Source: Hirundichthys speculiger (lineage: Eukaryota > Chordata > Actinopteri > Beloniformes > Exocoetidae). Taken from it: a stretch of DNA of 64,000 bases. Positions 27,566 to 40,600 of this stretch are shown piece after piece. The notes under the pieces are model-generated. The model did no database searches, was not told the origin of the DNA, and saw only the letters and a program-made list of their open reading frames with translations. The position numbers and the translations under genes were made by a program. Within the stretch, counting starts at the first letter, position 1; every line of letters begins with the position of its first letter. Location of the stretch: contig JAGFBZ010000745.1 of NCBI GenBank assembly GCA_018398805.1, positions 955,001 to 1,019,000 on the forward strand. The letters are read 5' to 3'.

Positions 27566-29398
27566 CCATCTTTATATCTATATCTATCTATGTATCTATA
27601 TCCATCTATATATCTGTATCTATCTATGTATCTATATCCATCTATCTATCCATCTATCTATCTATCTATGTATCTATCTATGTATCTATATCATCTATAT
27701 ATCTATATCTATCTATGTATCTATATCCATCTATATATCTATATCTATCTATGTATCTATGTCCATCTATATATATCTATATCTATCTATGTATCTATCT
27801 ATGCATCTATATCCATCTATATATCTATATCTATCTATGTATCTATATCCATCCATCTATCTATCTATCTATCTATGTATCTATCTATGTATCTATATCC
27901 ATCTATATATGTATATCTATCTATGTATCTATATCCATCTATCTATCTATATCTATCTATGTATCTATATCTATTTATATATCTATATCTGTCTATTTAT
28001 CTATCTATATATCTATATCTATATATCCATCTATATATCTATATCTATATATGTATCAATATCCATCTATATATCTATATCTATCTATGTATCTATATCC
28101 ATCTATATATCTATATCTATCTATGTATAGAGTTTGCTGAAAGCGCAACTCGCATGTCGGCTCGTAAAAGAGCGCGTCCAAATGGAATAAATGTGCAGCT
28201 GTGGCAGCTCTCATCCAGATGTCTGCTGTGGAGGAAACCAAGGAGATCCTTCTCTCTGGTGTCAAGCTGGAAAAGGTTGGATGCGGGAATTTATTTCCGA
28301 TATGTCTGAAACTGCTGGTGGTCGAGGAGGGACAGGAACATTAATTGTTCCTGATCTTTAAATGCGCATCCAACGATTCGTTCTGCGCTAAGACGCACAA
28401 CTGGATCTTACGCAGGTAAGATCGGGGTTTAGGGAGTTGGAAGATTGCGTTCTGTTAACTGTTTTCACTCCCTCGCCGGTGTATTAAACAGCAAAACCAA
28501 AATGCTCCCACGCTGGCGATTTGAATAAACCTGGTGCTTCTTGGAACAGCTTTCTCCTGACTTTGCTACCGCTGGCCATGACTGCTTGTGTTCTTTCATT
28601 TACCGTGACTATGAGCTGCAGGCAACCGGCCAAAGTGTGATAGGCTGGTCAATGAGTGAGTGGAGGCGAGTGGACATTGACATGCGGAGGCGGGCCTGCT
28701 GCCTTAAAGGCTCACACACACGCCCGTATAACAATCAAGTCCAAAGCAAAATTATTATAACATATGTACCGCGGTACCGCGGGACATAAGAGCGTATTGT
28801 CCCATGGAGGTCGTACCGAACCGTACCGTATTTTACCAAGTACAGTTGCATCCCTAATATTTATATATCTACATCTATCTATATTTCTATATCCATCTAT
28901 ATATTTATATATCTATATCTATCTATACATCTATATCTCTGTGTTCAGTAATAAATTCACTGCGGTTAATTGTCTAATTGTGACGACAGTAACAGCAGTG
29001 AGAACGTTGTCTCTCATTGATAACTGAGATTTTACGTTTGCTTCGGCCTCTGTTTTATTTATAAAGACATTTATAATCGTCCCGCTGGGTGACACGTTCA
29101 GAGCGCGTGGAAGCTCATCAGTGCAGCGATTATCAAAGCGGCCATGACGGCGGCGTCTGGATGGCGGTAATCTAGCCGTCCGTTGTAAACCCACCCTAAC
29201 CAAATTAAAGTTCATTCACAAACCAGCAGGGAAAGAAAAAGAGTTCAAAAGAATTCAGAAGTTAATTTGAAAAGATGCCACAGAGAATAATTGAGCGCAG
29301 GATAATATCAAACACAGATGAGCTAGATTACTGAAGCGGTTTAATAAGCCGCTTTTCATCTCCAGACTGAAATTACAACAAGTCTTCTTTTATTGCAG

Positions 29399-29435
<37 letters not shown>

Positions 29436-32400
29436 AGGTTAACCCCACATTTACCTTCAAGCTTCTCAACAACGACCAGCAACCTTTCCTGAAAACTCGA
29501 TAAGGAAAAGGAGCATTTTTATTCCCTGCAGGGATTTTCTAACTCCTTGATTCCATTGCTATTGATCTGGGACGCGGGTCGGGCCGCGTGACGAGCAACG
29601 GACGCCGTTTCTGGAGCGCAGGTGTCCGGCCGGTCGTAATGGCGACGCGGTTAAATATCGAACCGTCCTCCTCCCGTTGTTCCCTCCACTCCTCACGGAG
29701 GAGAAGGAGAGGAATTAAAGCATAATGCAAAGGTCTCTCCAGCTATCGTTGGGCCCGTTTATTGATGACCCGTCACATTAACTCGCTTTGGGGAAGAATT
29801 ATGGCAACAATTTGGAATAAAGCGTTGAACAGAAACAGAGAAATCATTAGATCTTGAGGTGAGTGTTATGAATTACATGCAGTAGCTGTGCTTTTTATTA
29901 AATCTCAGCGGCGGAGCCTCTCAGCGATCTAAGGACTGTAATCTGTCGGCCTGAACTTCTGTTTGATCCTTAATTCTTCTTCTCTCGTCCCTCGCGTGAG
30001 ATTGTTTGGCCTCGTGTGATAACCTTCCTCATATTTCTCATTTCTGTGGCCTTTCAGTTCCGAGGATGTACCACCATGAAGTTAAACGAGTGATGCTGCT
30101 TCTTCATCTGTTTATTCTTTATTCCTCCTTCCCAGTTTTCCACAACATCAAGCTGCTGCAACAGATTCAACAGACCTAATTAATTCATATGATTAATTAT
30201 CTCACTGTGCTTATTATTTGATGCTGTTACCCTGCTGACCACGGTTTCTTTTCACTCCAAGAAAAAGAAGAAAAAAAAAAGAGTGTGAGGTAGTTAAATA
30301 TTCAAGACGCCGTCCGCATGTGGACTTTATTGAATGATTAGCAGAGGTAATTTGTTTTCAGAATCTAATTAATCCACTCTGACCCAGAAAGCAAAGACAC
30401 ACACAAACACACACTTTGCTGCTGACGCCTCCTCTGCTGTCTTTTTCTTCCTCGTGCACGTGGAATCTTCAGGGATTCTTTCATCCAGTCAGATGGACAG
30501 TTGAAGACTTCCTGTATCAATAATAATAATAATAATAATAATAATAATTAGGGCTGGGCAACGATTGAAAGTTTTAATCATGATTAATCGCATGATTTCC
30601 CTGATTAATCGCATTGTATACGCAAAATCAAATAATGAATTCAAAAGTAGTGTAAAGGTCTCTTTTATTTAAATGTTCTGCTGCCACATGAACTAAAGTG
30701 CCATAACATTTTTTGTTCAAACACTTTTAACATCAGCACTTGTCAGTAACACATATTTAGTGTAAATCTCATCTTAAAAAATGTAAAATAAAATAAAGCT
30801 TATTGCCACTGCCAGGGCATTAATGTCATCCTGTTTTTATGAAAAATAAAAAAAAAGTCTACAAACAAAATCCAACAAAGTGATTGTGTCTCAGCACAAT
30901 CAGAACATTAAATCAGGTAATTTCTGAGGTAACAGCAGAAACTTTTAACGGGGAGTTCAACTTGTCAGTTGTTACAAATAACCTTGTTTCTGTTGAATCC
31001 TCCGTCTGGGAGAACTTTAAAATGAAAATGTCCATGTTAAACTTCTGTAACTTTACCAATCTGTGTTTCATTCATTCTTTCCATTTTCAATTGTCAATCA
31101 AAAATTTAAAAAAATTAAAAAGTGACATTTTATTATCTTTTTTGTTTTTTAATCTAACACAAAAAAAAACAAAAAAAAATGCCTGTTTTTTTATATTTCA
31201 ATTTAGACTTGGATCAAAAATACGAAATGAAAAAACGGGCCACGGGACTATAACCGGACTTCCTGTTGTAATTACACATCTGTGCCACTAGATGGAGCCG
31301 CACTGCAGTAACCAGCTAGAGAACAGCAGGACAGTGAACACATGGAGCAGATCTGATGGAACATGGAGGAACGACCACAAAGTTTTGTTGCAGTCCAATT
31401 TTTTTTTTTCAGACAGAATTGTTAATATTTCTACCTGAGTTGCTACCTGAACTGTAAAGTTCACGGATTTTTACCGTTCTCCATGTCTGTTTTAACTTTT
31501 CCGCATGTTTACCTGTCAATTATCTTCCGGTTCTGCAGCAGCCAGTAACAGACTTTTCAAAACAAAAGCATGTGAGCAACATGCGTTAACGCGCGATAAA
31601 ATAAATGTTGGCATTGATAAATTAATGCGTTAACGCGACGCAGAAGCTTCCTGAAACATTTCAAAGCCAGTTTGCACTCAAATTAAAAAGAAAATGTAAA
31701 GAAAGTGAAGCTTTGATGCAGCAGACCGCAGGAGCGTTTTTCTCTCATCCTCCTGAAGAAGCTCCGGGCCAGAAGAAGGCGGTTCCTCTGGATCTTCATG
31801 GTCGGGTTTAACGGGAAGCTGTGGATGCAGCGATTCCCTGAGAATAGTTTCTATTTTTAATGAGTGCTGCCTCACGGCCAATCAGCTTTGGTTTATGGCC
31901 CCGCCCCCGCTGTATGTGCAGACATTTCTCTGGATTATCCGACTCTTCTCATGGTATTATGTTCCCTCAAAGAAGAAATACACACATTTTTATTGAGCGC
32001 AGTCTCTCACGTGGAAGTCTTTGACCTCTCCAAGGCTCCTCTTTTCAGGGCTGCTGTTTTTATAAGCAATAATTTCTTCTGACTTCGTTCCAATTAACCT
32101 AATTAGCTGTGGAATGAGCCACCGGGGAATTTCTGTGATCTCTCCGTGCCTGTCAAGGATTTCTCTGGATGCTCCATTTTTTTTTTTTTTTTTGTTCCTG
32201 CAGTCAAAGACATAAATGTTAGAGTAATTTCCATCCGACGGGTGGCTGACTCCTGTCCCAGCCGTTAACGGCCGGAGGCGAGGTGCCCTGTAGACGGGTC
32301 GGCGGTCCATCGCGGTGGACCGAAATTGACTTTTGGTGTAAAGGTTAGTGTCTCCGGTTCAACTGTATGCTAGCTCTGTGATGCACTGGGGACGTGTCCA

Positions 32401-34650
32401 AGGTCCATTTGTATATAGTCATCTGGCAGATGCTTTTATCCGAAGTGACTCACGAGTCAGGAACAACATTCAAGCTTCAGTACAGTAGGAACCCTAAAGT
32501 TAGCATCAAGTACTAAATCTTTTAAGAGGCCAGAGTGCAAGCAGAGAAGCTAAAGAAGTGTAGCGCGAGTATGAGTTAGGGTGTTAGAGGAGGTCAGAAA
32601 GGAGACGTTATCCAAAGACATACGTTTCACAGACGATATCGGAGGAAGGGAGGGAAACCGGTGGTGCGTAGAGGAGTACAATCATCACAGAGGAGCGTTA
32701 AACAGCTCAGTGTTTCGTCTGGCGCCAATTCACAAGTCATCTCAAAGCACTTTACACATAAATGTGTTCGCTCCAGTCCAGTTAAATCCAGTCCAGTGTT
32801 CCCACCTCATTTCCAGTTCAGTCCAAATCAAACTCATGTTACATCATCATGTCCCTGATGGAGGCAGTAGTGGACAGGAAAACCAGGATCCTGGAGGGAG
32901 GGTAACCAGCTGGGTCTCCAGAAACCAGGAACCGTAGCAACTACAGGTACCCGCAGGTGGTTGAGCGTTAGCCACAGCCTTATTTATCCAGGACAGATGC
33001 AGCTCGTCAACATATGGATGAGCGTCTTAGCCTCGGCTGGAGAGGCACACGGACAGCTGATCTTTATCTCAGCAGGTTGTTGCGTAAATGACCTGTCTGC
33101 GCTGGGACGAAGAGCAGATCAGAGTCAGGGAGGTTTACTGGAGGGTAACTATGGAGCCCCGTTTGGGTCATAATTCAATGAATAAATGAGTCTATTATTA
33201 TGAAACACAGGCGTTTATTATTATGAAATATTTCCCAATATTATGATAATGATTTCGTGTTTCATAAGAATGAGCTTTTACATAATAATGGCTTTGTTTT
33301 TCATAAGAATGATTTGTGTGTCAATCACAGCAGAGAGGGCGGAGCCATTTATGTGATTGGCTGCTCTTTCATTCAGGCATAAGCAACAGAACAGTGAATA
33401 TCGATAGTTGGGCGAGAGGTGCAATGTATATACTCCAGGCCAGTAGGTGGCAGAATGCACCTCAGTTTACGGTTAAAAGTTGACATCGACTAAGAAACGT
33501 AGCACGAAATGTAGAGAAAACTTGATTTTGACGGCATGGCGACAGGAGAAAGATCCTTTTCTGACTTACTCTGAGAGGTAGCCAACAGGCTCGATGTGAG
33601 TCCCCCACCAACTAGTCGATGTCAGAGTGTAGAATGGAGAAGGATCAGCCAATGAGCGTGCATGTCAACCACTGGTCCCGCCCACTGGCAAGATGTCATT
33701 ATCATGTAAAAGCTCATTCTTATGAAAAAGGAAGCAATTATGTAAAAACTCATTCTTAGATAAAAAGCCATTCTGAATAAACTATTATGCATTAAACTAA
33801 GATTAAATAATAATAAAAATATATTTCATAATAATTACATTTTTTGATAATAATAAGAAATATTTCACAATAATACATATATTTCATAATAATGGGAAAT
33901 ATTTCATAATAATGGATACGTATTTCATAATAATAAACGCCTGTATTTCATAATAATAGACTCATTTATTCATTGAATTATGACCCAAACGGGGCTCCAT
34001 AGATAACGCTCCCTCATTCATGTAGAAACGTAAAAAGGGACCATCTGAGCTTCATGAACGGCGATAGTGACGTAAAAAAAAAGCCATACAAGCGTGTTCC
34101 GACCCTCGGGGGGCGCTGTGGAGAAACGATGGGATGCAGATGTTCCTTGAAAGAGACTGAAGAGCGAAAACCGTCTCAGACCAAACAAGCTGCTAACAGC
34201 TCCAGCACAATAAACCCGTCTGAACTTTAGATAATAATGGGAGGGGCAAACGTTGCGCATCACTGACGATAATAAAGCCTTTAATTTAAATGGATCTAAA
34301 TTTAAAAATATGTTTCAGCAATATAAGTTTCAAGTATCTGGAAATGATGCATGTAAATAAAAGTCGAAACACACTTTGATAGAGATAGAAAGTCGGAAAA
34401 AGCTGCTTGTGTTAATATTTATGCTTCCGTTTTCTGAGAAGGAGAGAAGATCATATTTTCTTCTCAGAAACTTTCTTCAGTTCAGCTGAAAGTTAAAAAG
34501 CGAAAGTAAAATGCCTAATATCACCTAATAAATACATCACAAATGTTAACTGCCAATACGGACGGATGGATTGAAAAGTTTCCTGAGTGCAGACTGGTGT
34601 TGTCTGTTAAAGCGTAATGATGTATTTACGGACACATAAAAGATCTCCCG

Positions 34651-34691
<41 letters not shown>

Positions 34692-37600
34692 ACAGCTCTA
34701 CGGAGCTCTGCTTTGGCCAAACGCTGCTTTATTGATCGGAGCAACTGAAACCATCGCTTCCCAAAGGAGACCAGAAAAAGGCTCGATCCATGAGAAGAAA
34801 GCATGATTTTAACATTAAATATGTTTAAGTGGTCTGCAGTTTTCATATTCATCGTACCACACTGCTAAAAAAATTCAGCATCAGCAGTAAAACGGTCGTT
34901 GATGTCCGTCAGTCTGGGAAAAATCATAAAACCATTTCCAACGAGAAACATTATCGATTTTCAGCAACTGTTTTGAGTGACAGTGGACCAGTAGAGGACC
35001 TTTTATTTCTTTTTTAATCTCATGATATGTGCACTTCTAAGAGGCTGCCGTTCCTTTTTCCCGATAGCTCTATAGACAAATGTATTTTCAAAGATGCTGT
35101 CTTTATCTTTAGGAGGTAAAATGGAGAAATGACAATCCTTTCTTGAACTGGAGAGGAAGGTTTCTGGTTCAGTTGGACCTAGAAGTGGTTCACAGAAGAA
35201 CTTAACTCCTTTTAATTTATTGAACAAGCACAACTCACAAGACCAGGCAACAAGAAGGACGAGATAAATATTGAAAGAAGAGTTTTCTTTCCCATGCTCT
35301 CATATTAAATCTTACAGAGAAGGATGTATATGTCTTATTAAAAGATAATGTGTTCCGGAGCCATAAAAATGTATTACCCACCACATGAAACTGCCCTCCT
35401 CCTTGTCTTCTCTCATTTTTCCTCCTGGTCCAGATCAAATTTTTGCCTTTTTGATTCAGTCGATGTTACTTTTCCTCCCTCTCTTACTGTGTGGTTTTTC
35501 TTCTTCCACGAATGTCTGCAGACCGCAGAGCAGAGCAGCCAAGTAACAGTTACTTTTGTTTGCATGAGAACTGTTTAAACTTGAAGTTAATGTGATGTTA
35601 CGGCACCGCTTGACTCTTTTAACTCGATTGCCACTTCGTAAAGCAGTTTCGTACAGATTATAGTTTGGCTTCAGAAACATCCTACTGGACTGCTCGCTTG
35701 ACATTTTACATTTTGATCTCCATCCAGCCATTTAGCAGAAACCCCGTTACACTGCCTGGCCAAAAAAAGTCACCTCCAAAAAAAAGGTCATCCACTCTAA
35801 TATGTTGTTGGACCGGTTTTAGCTTTAATTACGGCACACATTCGCTGTGTCATTGTTTCAATGAGCTTCTGCAACGTCACCAGATTTATTTCCATCCAGT
35901 TTTGCATTAATTTTTCTCCCAGATCTGTCATTGATGATGGTAGAGTCTGAGTCTCCAGCACATCCCAAAGATCCTCAATGGGGTTCAGGTCTGGACTCTG
36001 TGTGTGAAAATAATGTCTCCTGCTCCCTGAACCAGTCTTTCAGCCCCATGAATCCTGGCATTGTCATCTTGGAATATGGCCGTGGCATCAGGGAAGAACA
36101 GATCCATTGATGGAATAACCTGGTCATTCAGGTAGTCAGCTGACCTCATTCTTTGAGCTCATACTGTTGCTGAACCTGGACCTGACCAACTGCAGCAACC
36201 GCAGATCAGAACACTGCCCCCACAGGCTGGTACAGTAGGCACTAGGCATTCAATTCAATTCAATTCAATTCAATTTTATTTATATAGCGTCTGTTACAAT
36301 GACAATTGTCTCTAGGCGCTTTACAGAGACCCAGAGCATGACCCCCGAGCAAATATCATCAACTAAGATTATATCATTAAATCCAATCAATGATAATGGC
36401 AGGTAAAAAACTCCCACGTAGTGAGAAAAAAAACCTTTATACCAAACAGTGGCAAGGAAAAACTCCACTTTAAGAGGAAGAAACCTTGAGCAGGACCTGG
36501 CTCATATGGGGGGACCTTCCTGCTGAAGGCCAGCCGGGTAGAGAAAGAAAAGAGGGGAGACAGGACAGAGAGAGAGAGGATGTAGGACAGAGAGAAGATG
36601 GAGGACAGAAAGAGGATGTAGGACAGAGAGAGGAGAGCACAGAAAAAGTAAAAAATAATAATAAAGAAGTAGTGGAATTGTTGTAGGGTGAATGCAAACG
36701 GGCTATGGAGGGCCCTTGGGCGTGTGGTCAGCGTAATGAGCCATGATAGGCTCTTGAGTATCAGTAATGTGCGGGTGGGGTGTAGGTGAGGTGTGTGCGA
36801 GAAAGGGGGGAGGAGGGGGGGGGGGAGGGGGTTTGGGTTTAAGAAAAGAGAAGGGTAGGATTTCAAGCAAGGATGCGATATATAAACATAAACAGATGGA
36901 GGCAGCAGCACTGGGATGAGGCCAGAGGACCATGTCACCGATCACCACGCCAGTCGGCACCCAAACACAAGTGGAGGAGAACCCCGGGATGGACAGAGGA
37001 TGGAACTGCAAGTCAGCATGAAACCCAGGAAACTCTGGCCTGCAAATACACAGAGAGAAAAGGGGGCAGAAACAGCACAACAAACACAGGAAAGCAAATA
37101 AAATGGAGCACAGTTTCAGTAACAGGGTGTTCCCAAATAATTATAAATGAGCTGGAGGAGGAGGAAGGGAGGAAGAAAGGGAAGAAAAAGGAGAAGAGCA
37201 GTGGAGACACCACCCAGCAGATCATGCTGGTGTCCCCCTGTAGCGTAGGCCTATAGCAGCATAACTATGACGAAGCTGTGATTAAGACAAGCTACTCAAG
37301 TCTTACTACTACAACTATAGTTATAACTATTAGACCCTACACACTATAGTTTAGACTAATTGTAGGCTTTACTGAACAGAAATGTTTTCAATTTAGTTTT
37401 AAAGATGGAGATGGTGTCAGCCTCCTTAACCCAAACTGGTAGCTGGTTCCATAATAAAGGTGCCTGGTAGCAGAAGGCCCGTCCTCCAAACCTACTTTTA
37501 GATATTCTAGGAACGACGAGTAATCCTGCACTCTGAGAGCAGAGAGCTCTATTAGGAGCATAACGTGCTATCAAGTCTTGTAAATAGCGCGGAGCTAGGC

Positions 37601-40600
37601 CATTAAGGGCCTTATATGCGAGAAGCAGAATTTTAAACTCAATTCTAAATTTCACGGGAAGCCAATGGAGGGAGGCTAACACGGGAGAGATGTGATCTCG
37701 CTTGCGGATTCCTGTCAGCACCCTCGCTGCTGCGTTCTGGATCAATTGAAGGCTATTTAGCGAGCTTTTCGGACATCCTGCTAACAACGCATTACAGTAA
37801 TCCAGTCTAGAGCTAACAAAGGCGTGGATTAATTTTTCGGCATCACCCTGGGAGAGGATGCTCCTAATCTTGGAGATATTTCAGAGATGAAAAAAGGCAG
37901 TCTTGCAAACCTGATTAATATGCTGCTTAAATGACATATCCTGATCAAAAATAACTCCAAGGTTTTTCACAACTGTGCTGGAAGCCAGCGTAAATCCAGT
38001 CAATCCATTCCTCAGGTGTTTGGGACCAAAGACAATAACCTCTGTTTTATCCGAGTTTAGAAGCAAAAAGTTAGAGGACATCCAGGACTTAATGTCATTA
38101 AGACACCCTTGAAGTTTAGCCAAAGGTTTTGTTTCCTCTGGTTTCATAGATAAGTACAGCTGCGTATCATCAGCGTAGCAATGAAAGTTTATGCCATGGC
38201 TCTGGATAATTTTTCCCAAGGGCAACATGTATAAAGTGAAAAGGATTGGTCCCAGAACTGAACCCTGTGGGACGCCATAGCAGACCCTAGTCCGTGTAGA
38301 AGAAACGTCATTAACATGGACGAACTGGAACCTGTCAGATAGGTATGACTTAAACCAGCCTAATGCTGCCTAATGACCAGCCTAATGATCACGGCCTTTT
38401 GCTGCATAGATTGGCATGATGGGAGCATCACTTCATCTGCCTCTCTTCTTACCCTGATGCTCCCATCACTCTGGAACAGGGTCAATCTGGACTCATCAGA
38501 CCACATGACCTTCTTCCATTGATCCAGAGTCCAATCTTTATGCCCCTAGCAAACTGAAGCCTTTTGTTTCCAGTTAGCCTCACTGGTTAGTGGTTTTCTT
38601 AAGGCTACACAGCTGTTCAGTCCCAATCCCTGGAGTTCCCTTAGCCTTGTGTAAGTGGAAATCCTCTTACTTTCACTATTAAACAGCCCTGAGTTCTACT
38701 GTTGTTTTTCTTCCATTTGATCTCATCAAACGTTTCAGTGATCGCCGATCACAATCATTGAGGATTTTTTTCCGGCCACATTTCCTCCTGGAAGATGATG
38801 GGTCCCCACTATCCTTCCAGTTTTTAATAATGCGTTGGACAGTTCTGAACCCAGTTCTGGTAGTTTCTGTAATCTCCTTAGATGTTTTCTCTGCTTGATG
38901 CCAATGATTTGACCCTTCTCAAACAGACTAACATCTTTTCCACGACCACGGATGTGTCTTTGACATGGTTGCTTAGGAAATGAGAAGCAACTCATTGCAC
39001 CAGTTGGGGTTATATAAATTGTTACCATCTAAATGATGATTGTCCATTCAGTAATTATCCAGTAGGAGGCTCAGACCTGTTTGCTTAGTTAAATCCAGGT
39101 GGAGACTTTTTTTTTTTTGGCCAGGTAGTGTAAATCCACCAGTGAAATGACCGAGCAGGTTGGTCCTCATGCGCGTGGACGGCAATTTCAGGTGGGAAGA
39201 AGCGTTCACCTGTACGGCCCAGTTTAGAGAACCGGGTGCAGATTATGCCGAGCACTAATGGCGTAAATCTGATCCTGGCAGCCCCCGATCGCCGGTGGAG
39301 TCAACAAGCAACGGTTCATCGAACACCCCCCCCCCCACACACACACACACACACACACACCTGGACCTGCTGCAGAAACAATATGACCTGATTTCGCTTC
39401 TGCAAAGAGCAGCATGAAACTTCTTGAAAACTGTAATCTTGGATACGAATGAAGTAGAAAAGAAAAAAGCGGTCAGAAGTTTTCAGCATAACCGGAGCGA
39501 AGGAGGCTTTTTGACAAGCGCCGTTAGCTGCACCTCTGTGAATACAATCAATGTTACTCAGGCTTCACCTGTGTGTTTTGTTTTTTTTTGTGAAATTATT
39601 TATTTCAAACCTGGAGCTTTCAGTTCAAACTGATTAAAGTAGTATCACTTGGAGGTGTTTGTCAGACATTGAGCTGCTTTCTCTGGAGCTACTACAGTTT
39701 TTTTTTTTGAAAAATCCAACTTATTCTCAAACACATTCCCCCCAGTCACTGCATTTAGTTCCACAGAAGACCAGCAGTGATCCACGCTGGACTCCTGGAC
39801 TCTTTCAGACATTCATGATCCTGATTGGACCTCTGAGTCTGACGGTGAGCGCGGGATTAAAATGACGAGCGTCCCGGGCCTCGCCCCGCCAGGTCCCGCC
39901 GCGGGAACATTCCTCCACTCTCCGCTCCACCGACCAAGCAGAACGGCCACGCGGTGAAACCGAGCTCCTCGCGGCCGTGTCTGCGGGCGCGCGTTCGTCC
40001 GCTGGGGGGGCGGCGGACCGTGACGGCCCGGTCACTCAGACCGTGGAGACTGATGAAGCGAGAGCGAGCCGGCTGTTCAATCCGGACCCCTGGGGAGACG
40101 CAGGCGCACAGAGAGACGGGGAATACGGTCAATATGTGGCTCCTCTGCTGTCGTCCTTCAACTACCATCAGCCCTCCAACGCTCACAAACACGCTCGCTC
40201 AGTAACGGGGTTGTGTACGTGCACGCCGTGACATTTGAAAGGGTGTAATGAGATGACTGTAATTTCTCAGGTGTCACAGACTGATATTAATAATCCAGCC
40301 GGTCCTGCTGCCCATCTCCCCTCTGCTGGCGCCGTCAACCCGCACCGTGAACAGCGGGTCATTCAGTGCATTTACATGGGAAGTTTAATTCTCGATATCG
40401 GCGTGACGTCACGCACCATTTGACCGGCCATGGTTACACTAACGGTTTTAGCGTGAGGGGGCAAACAAAGTTGCATTCAGGTGTTTTTCACTCACAGTTC
40501 CTTCAGTTATTTCCATTTTAGCGTCTTTATTGTATCTTAACTTAGTTTGGCGATCGTCACTGGTGCCTGTGGTGGCGAGCATGGCTTACCTTTGCCTGGT

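Noticed and set aside
27386..28309. A 307-codon plus-strand frame and two companions, rich in Ile, Tyr, Leu and Ser
   Set aside because: Translation of a TATC microsatellite in all three frames; low complexity with no domain.
36387..37256. Long open frames on both strands in the L2 3' UTR
   Set aside because: They lie in non-coding LINE UTR with purine- or pyrimidine-rich composition and have no counterpart in the other L2 copy at the same length.
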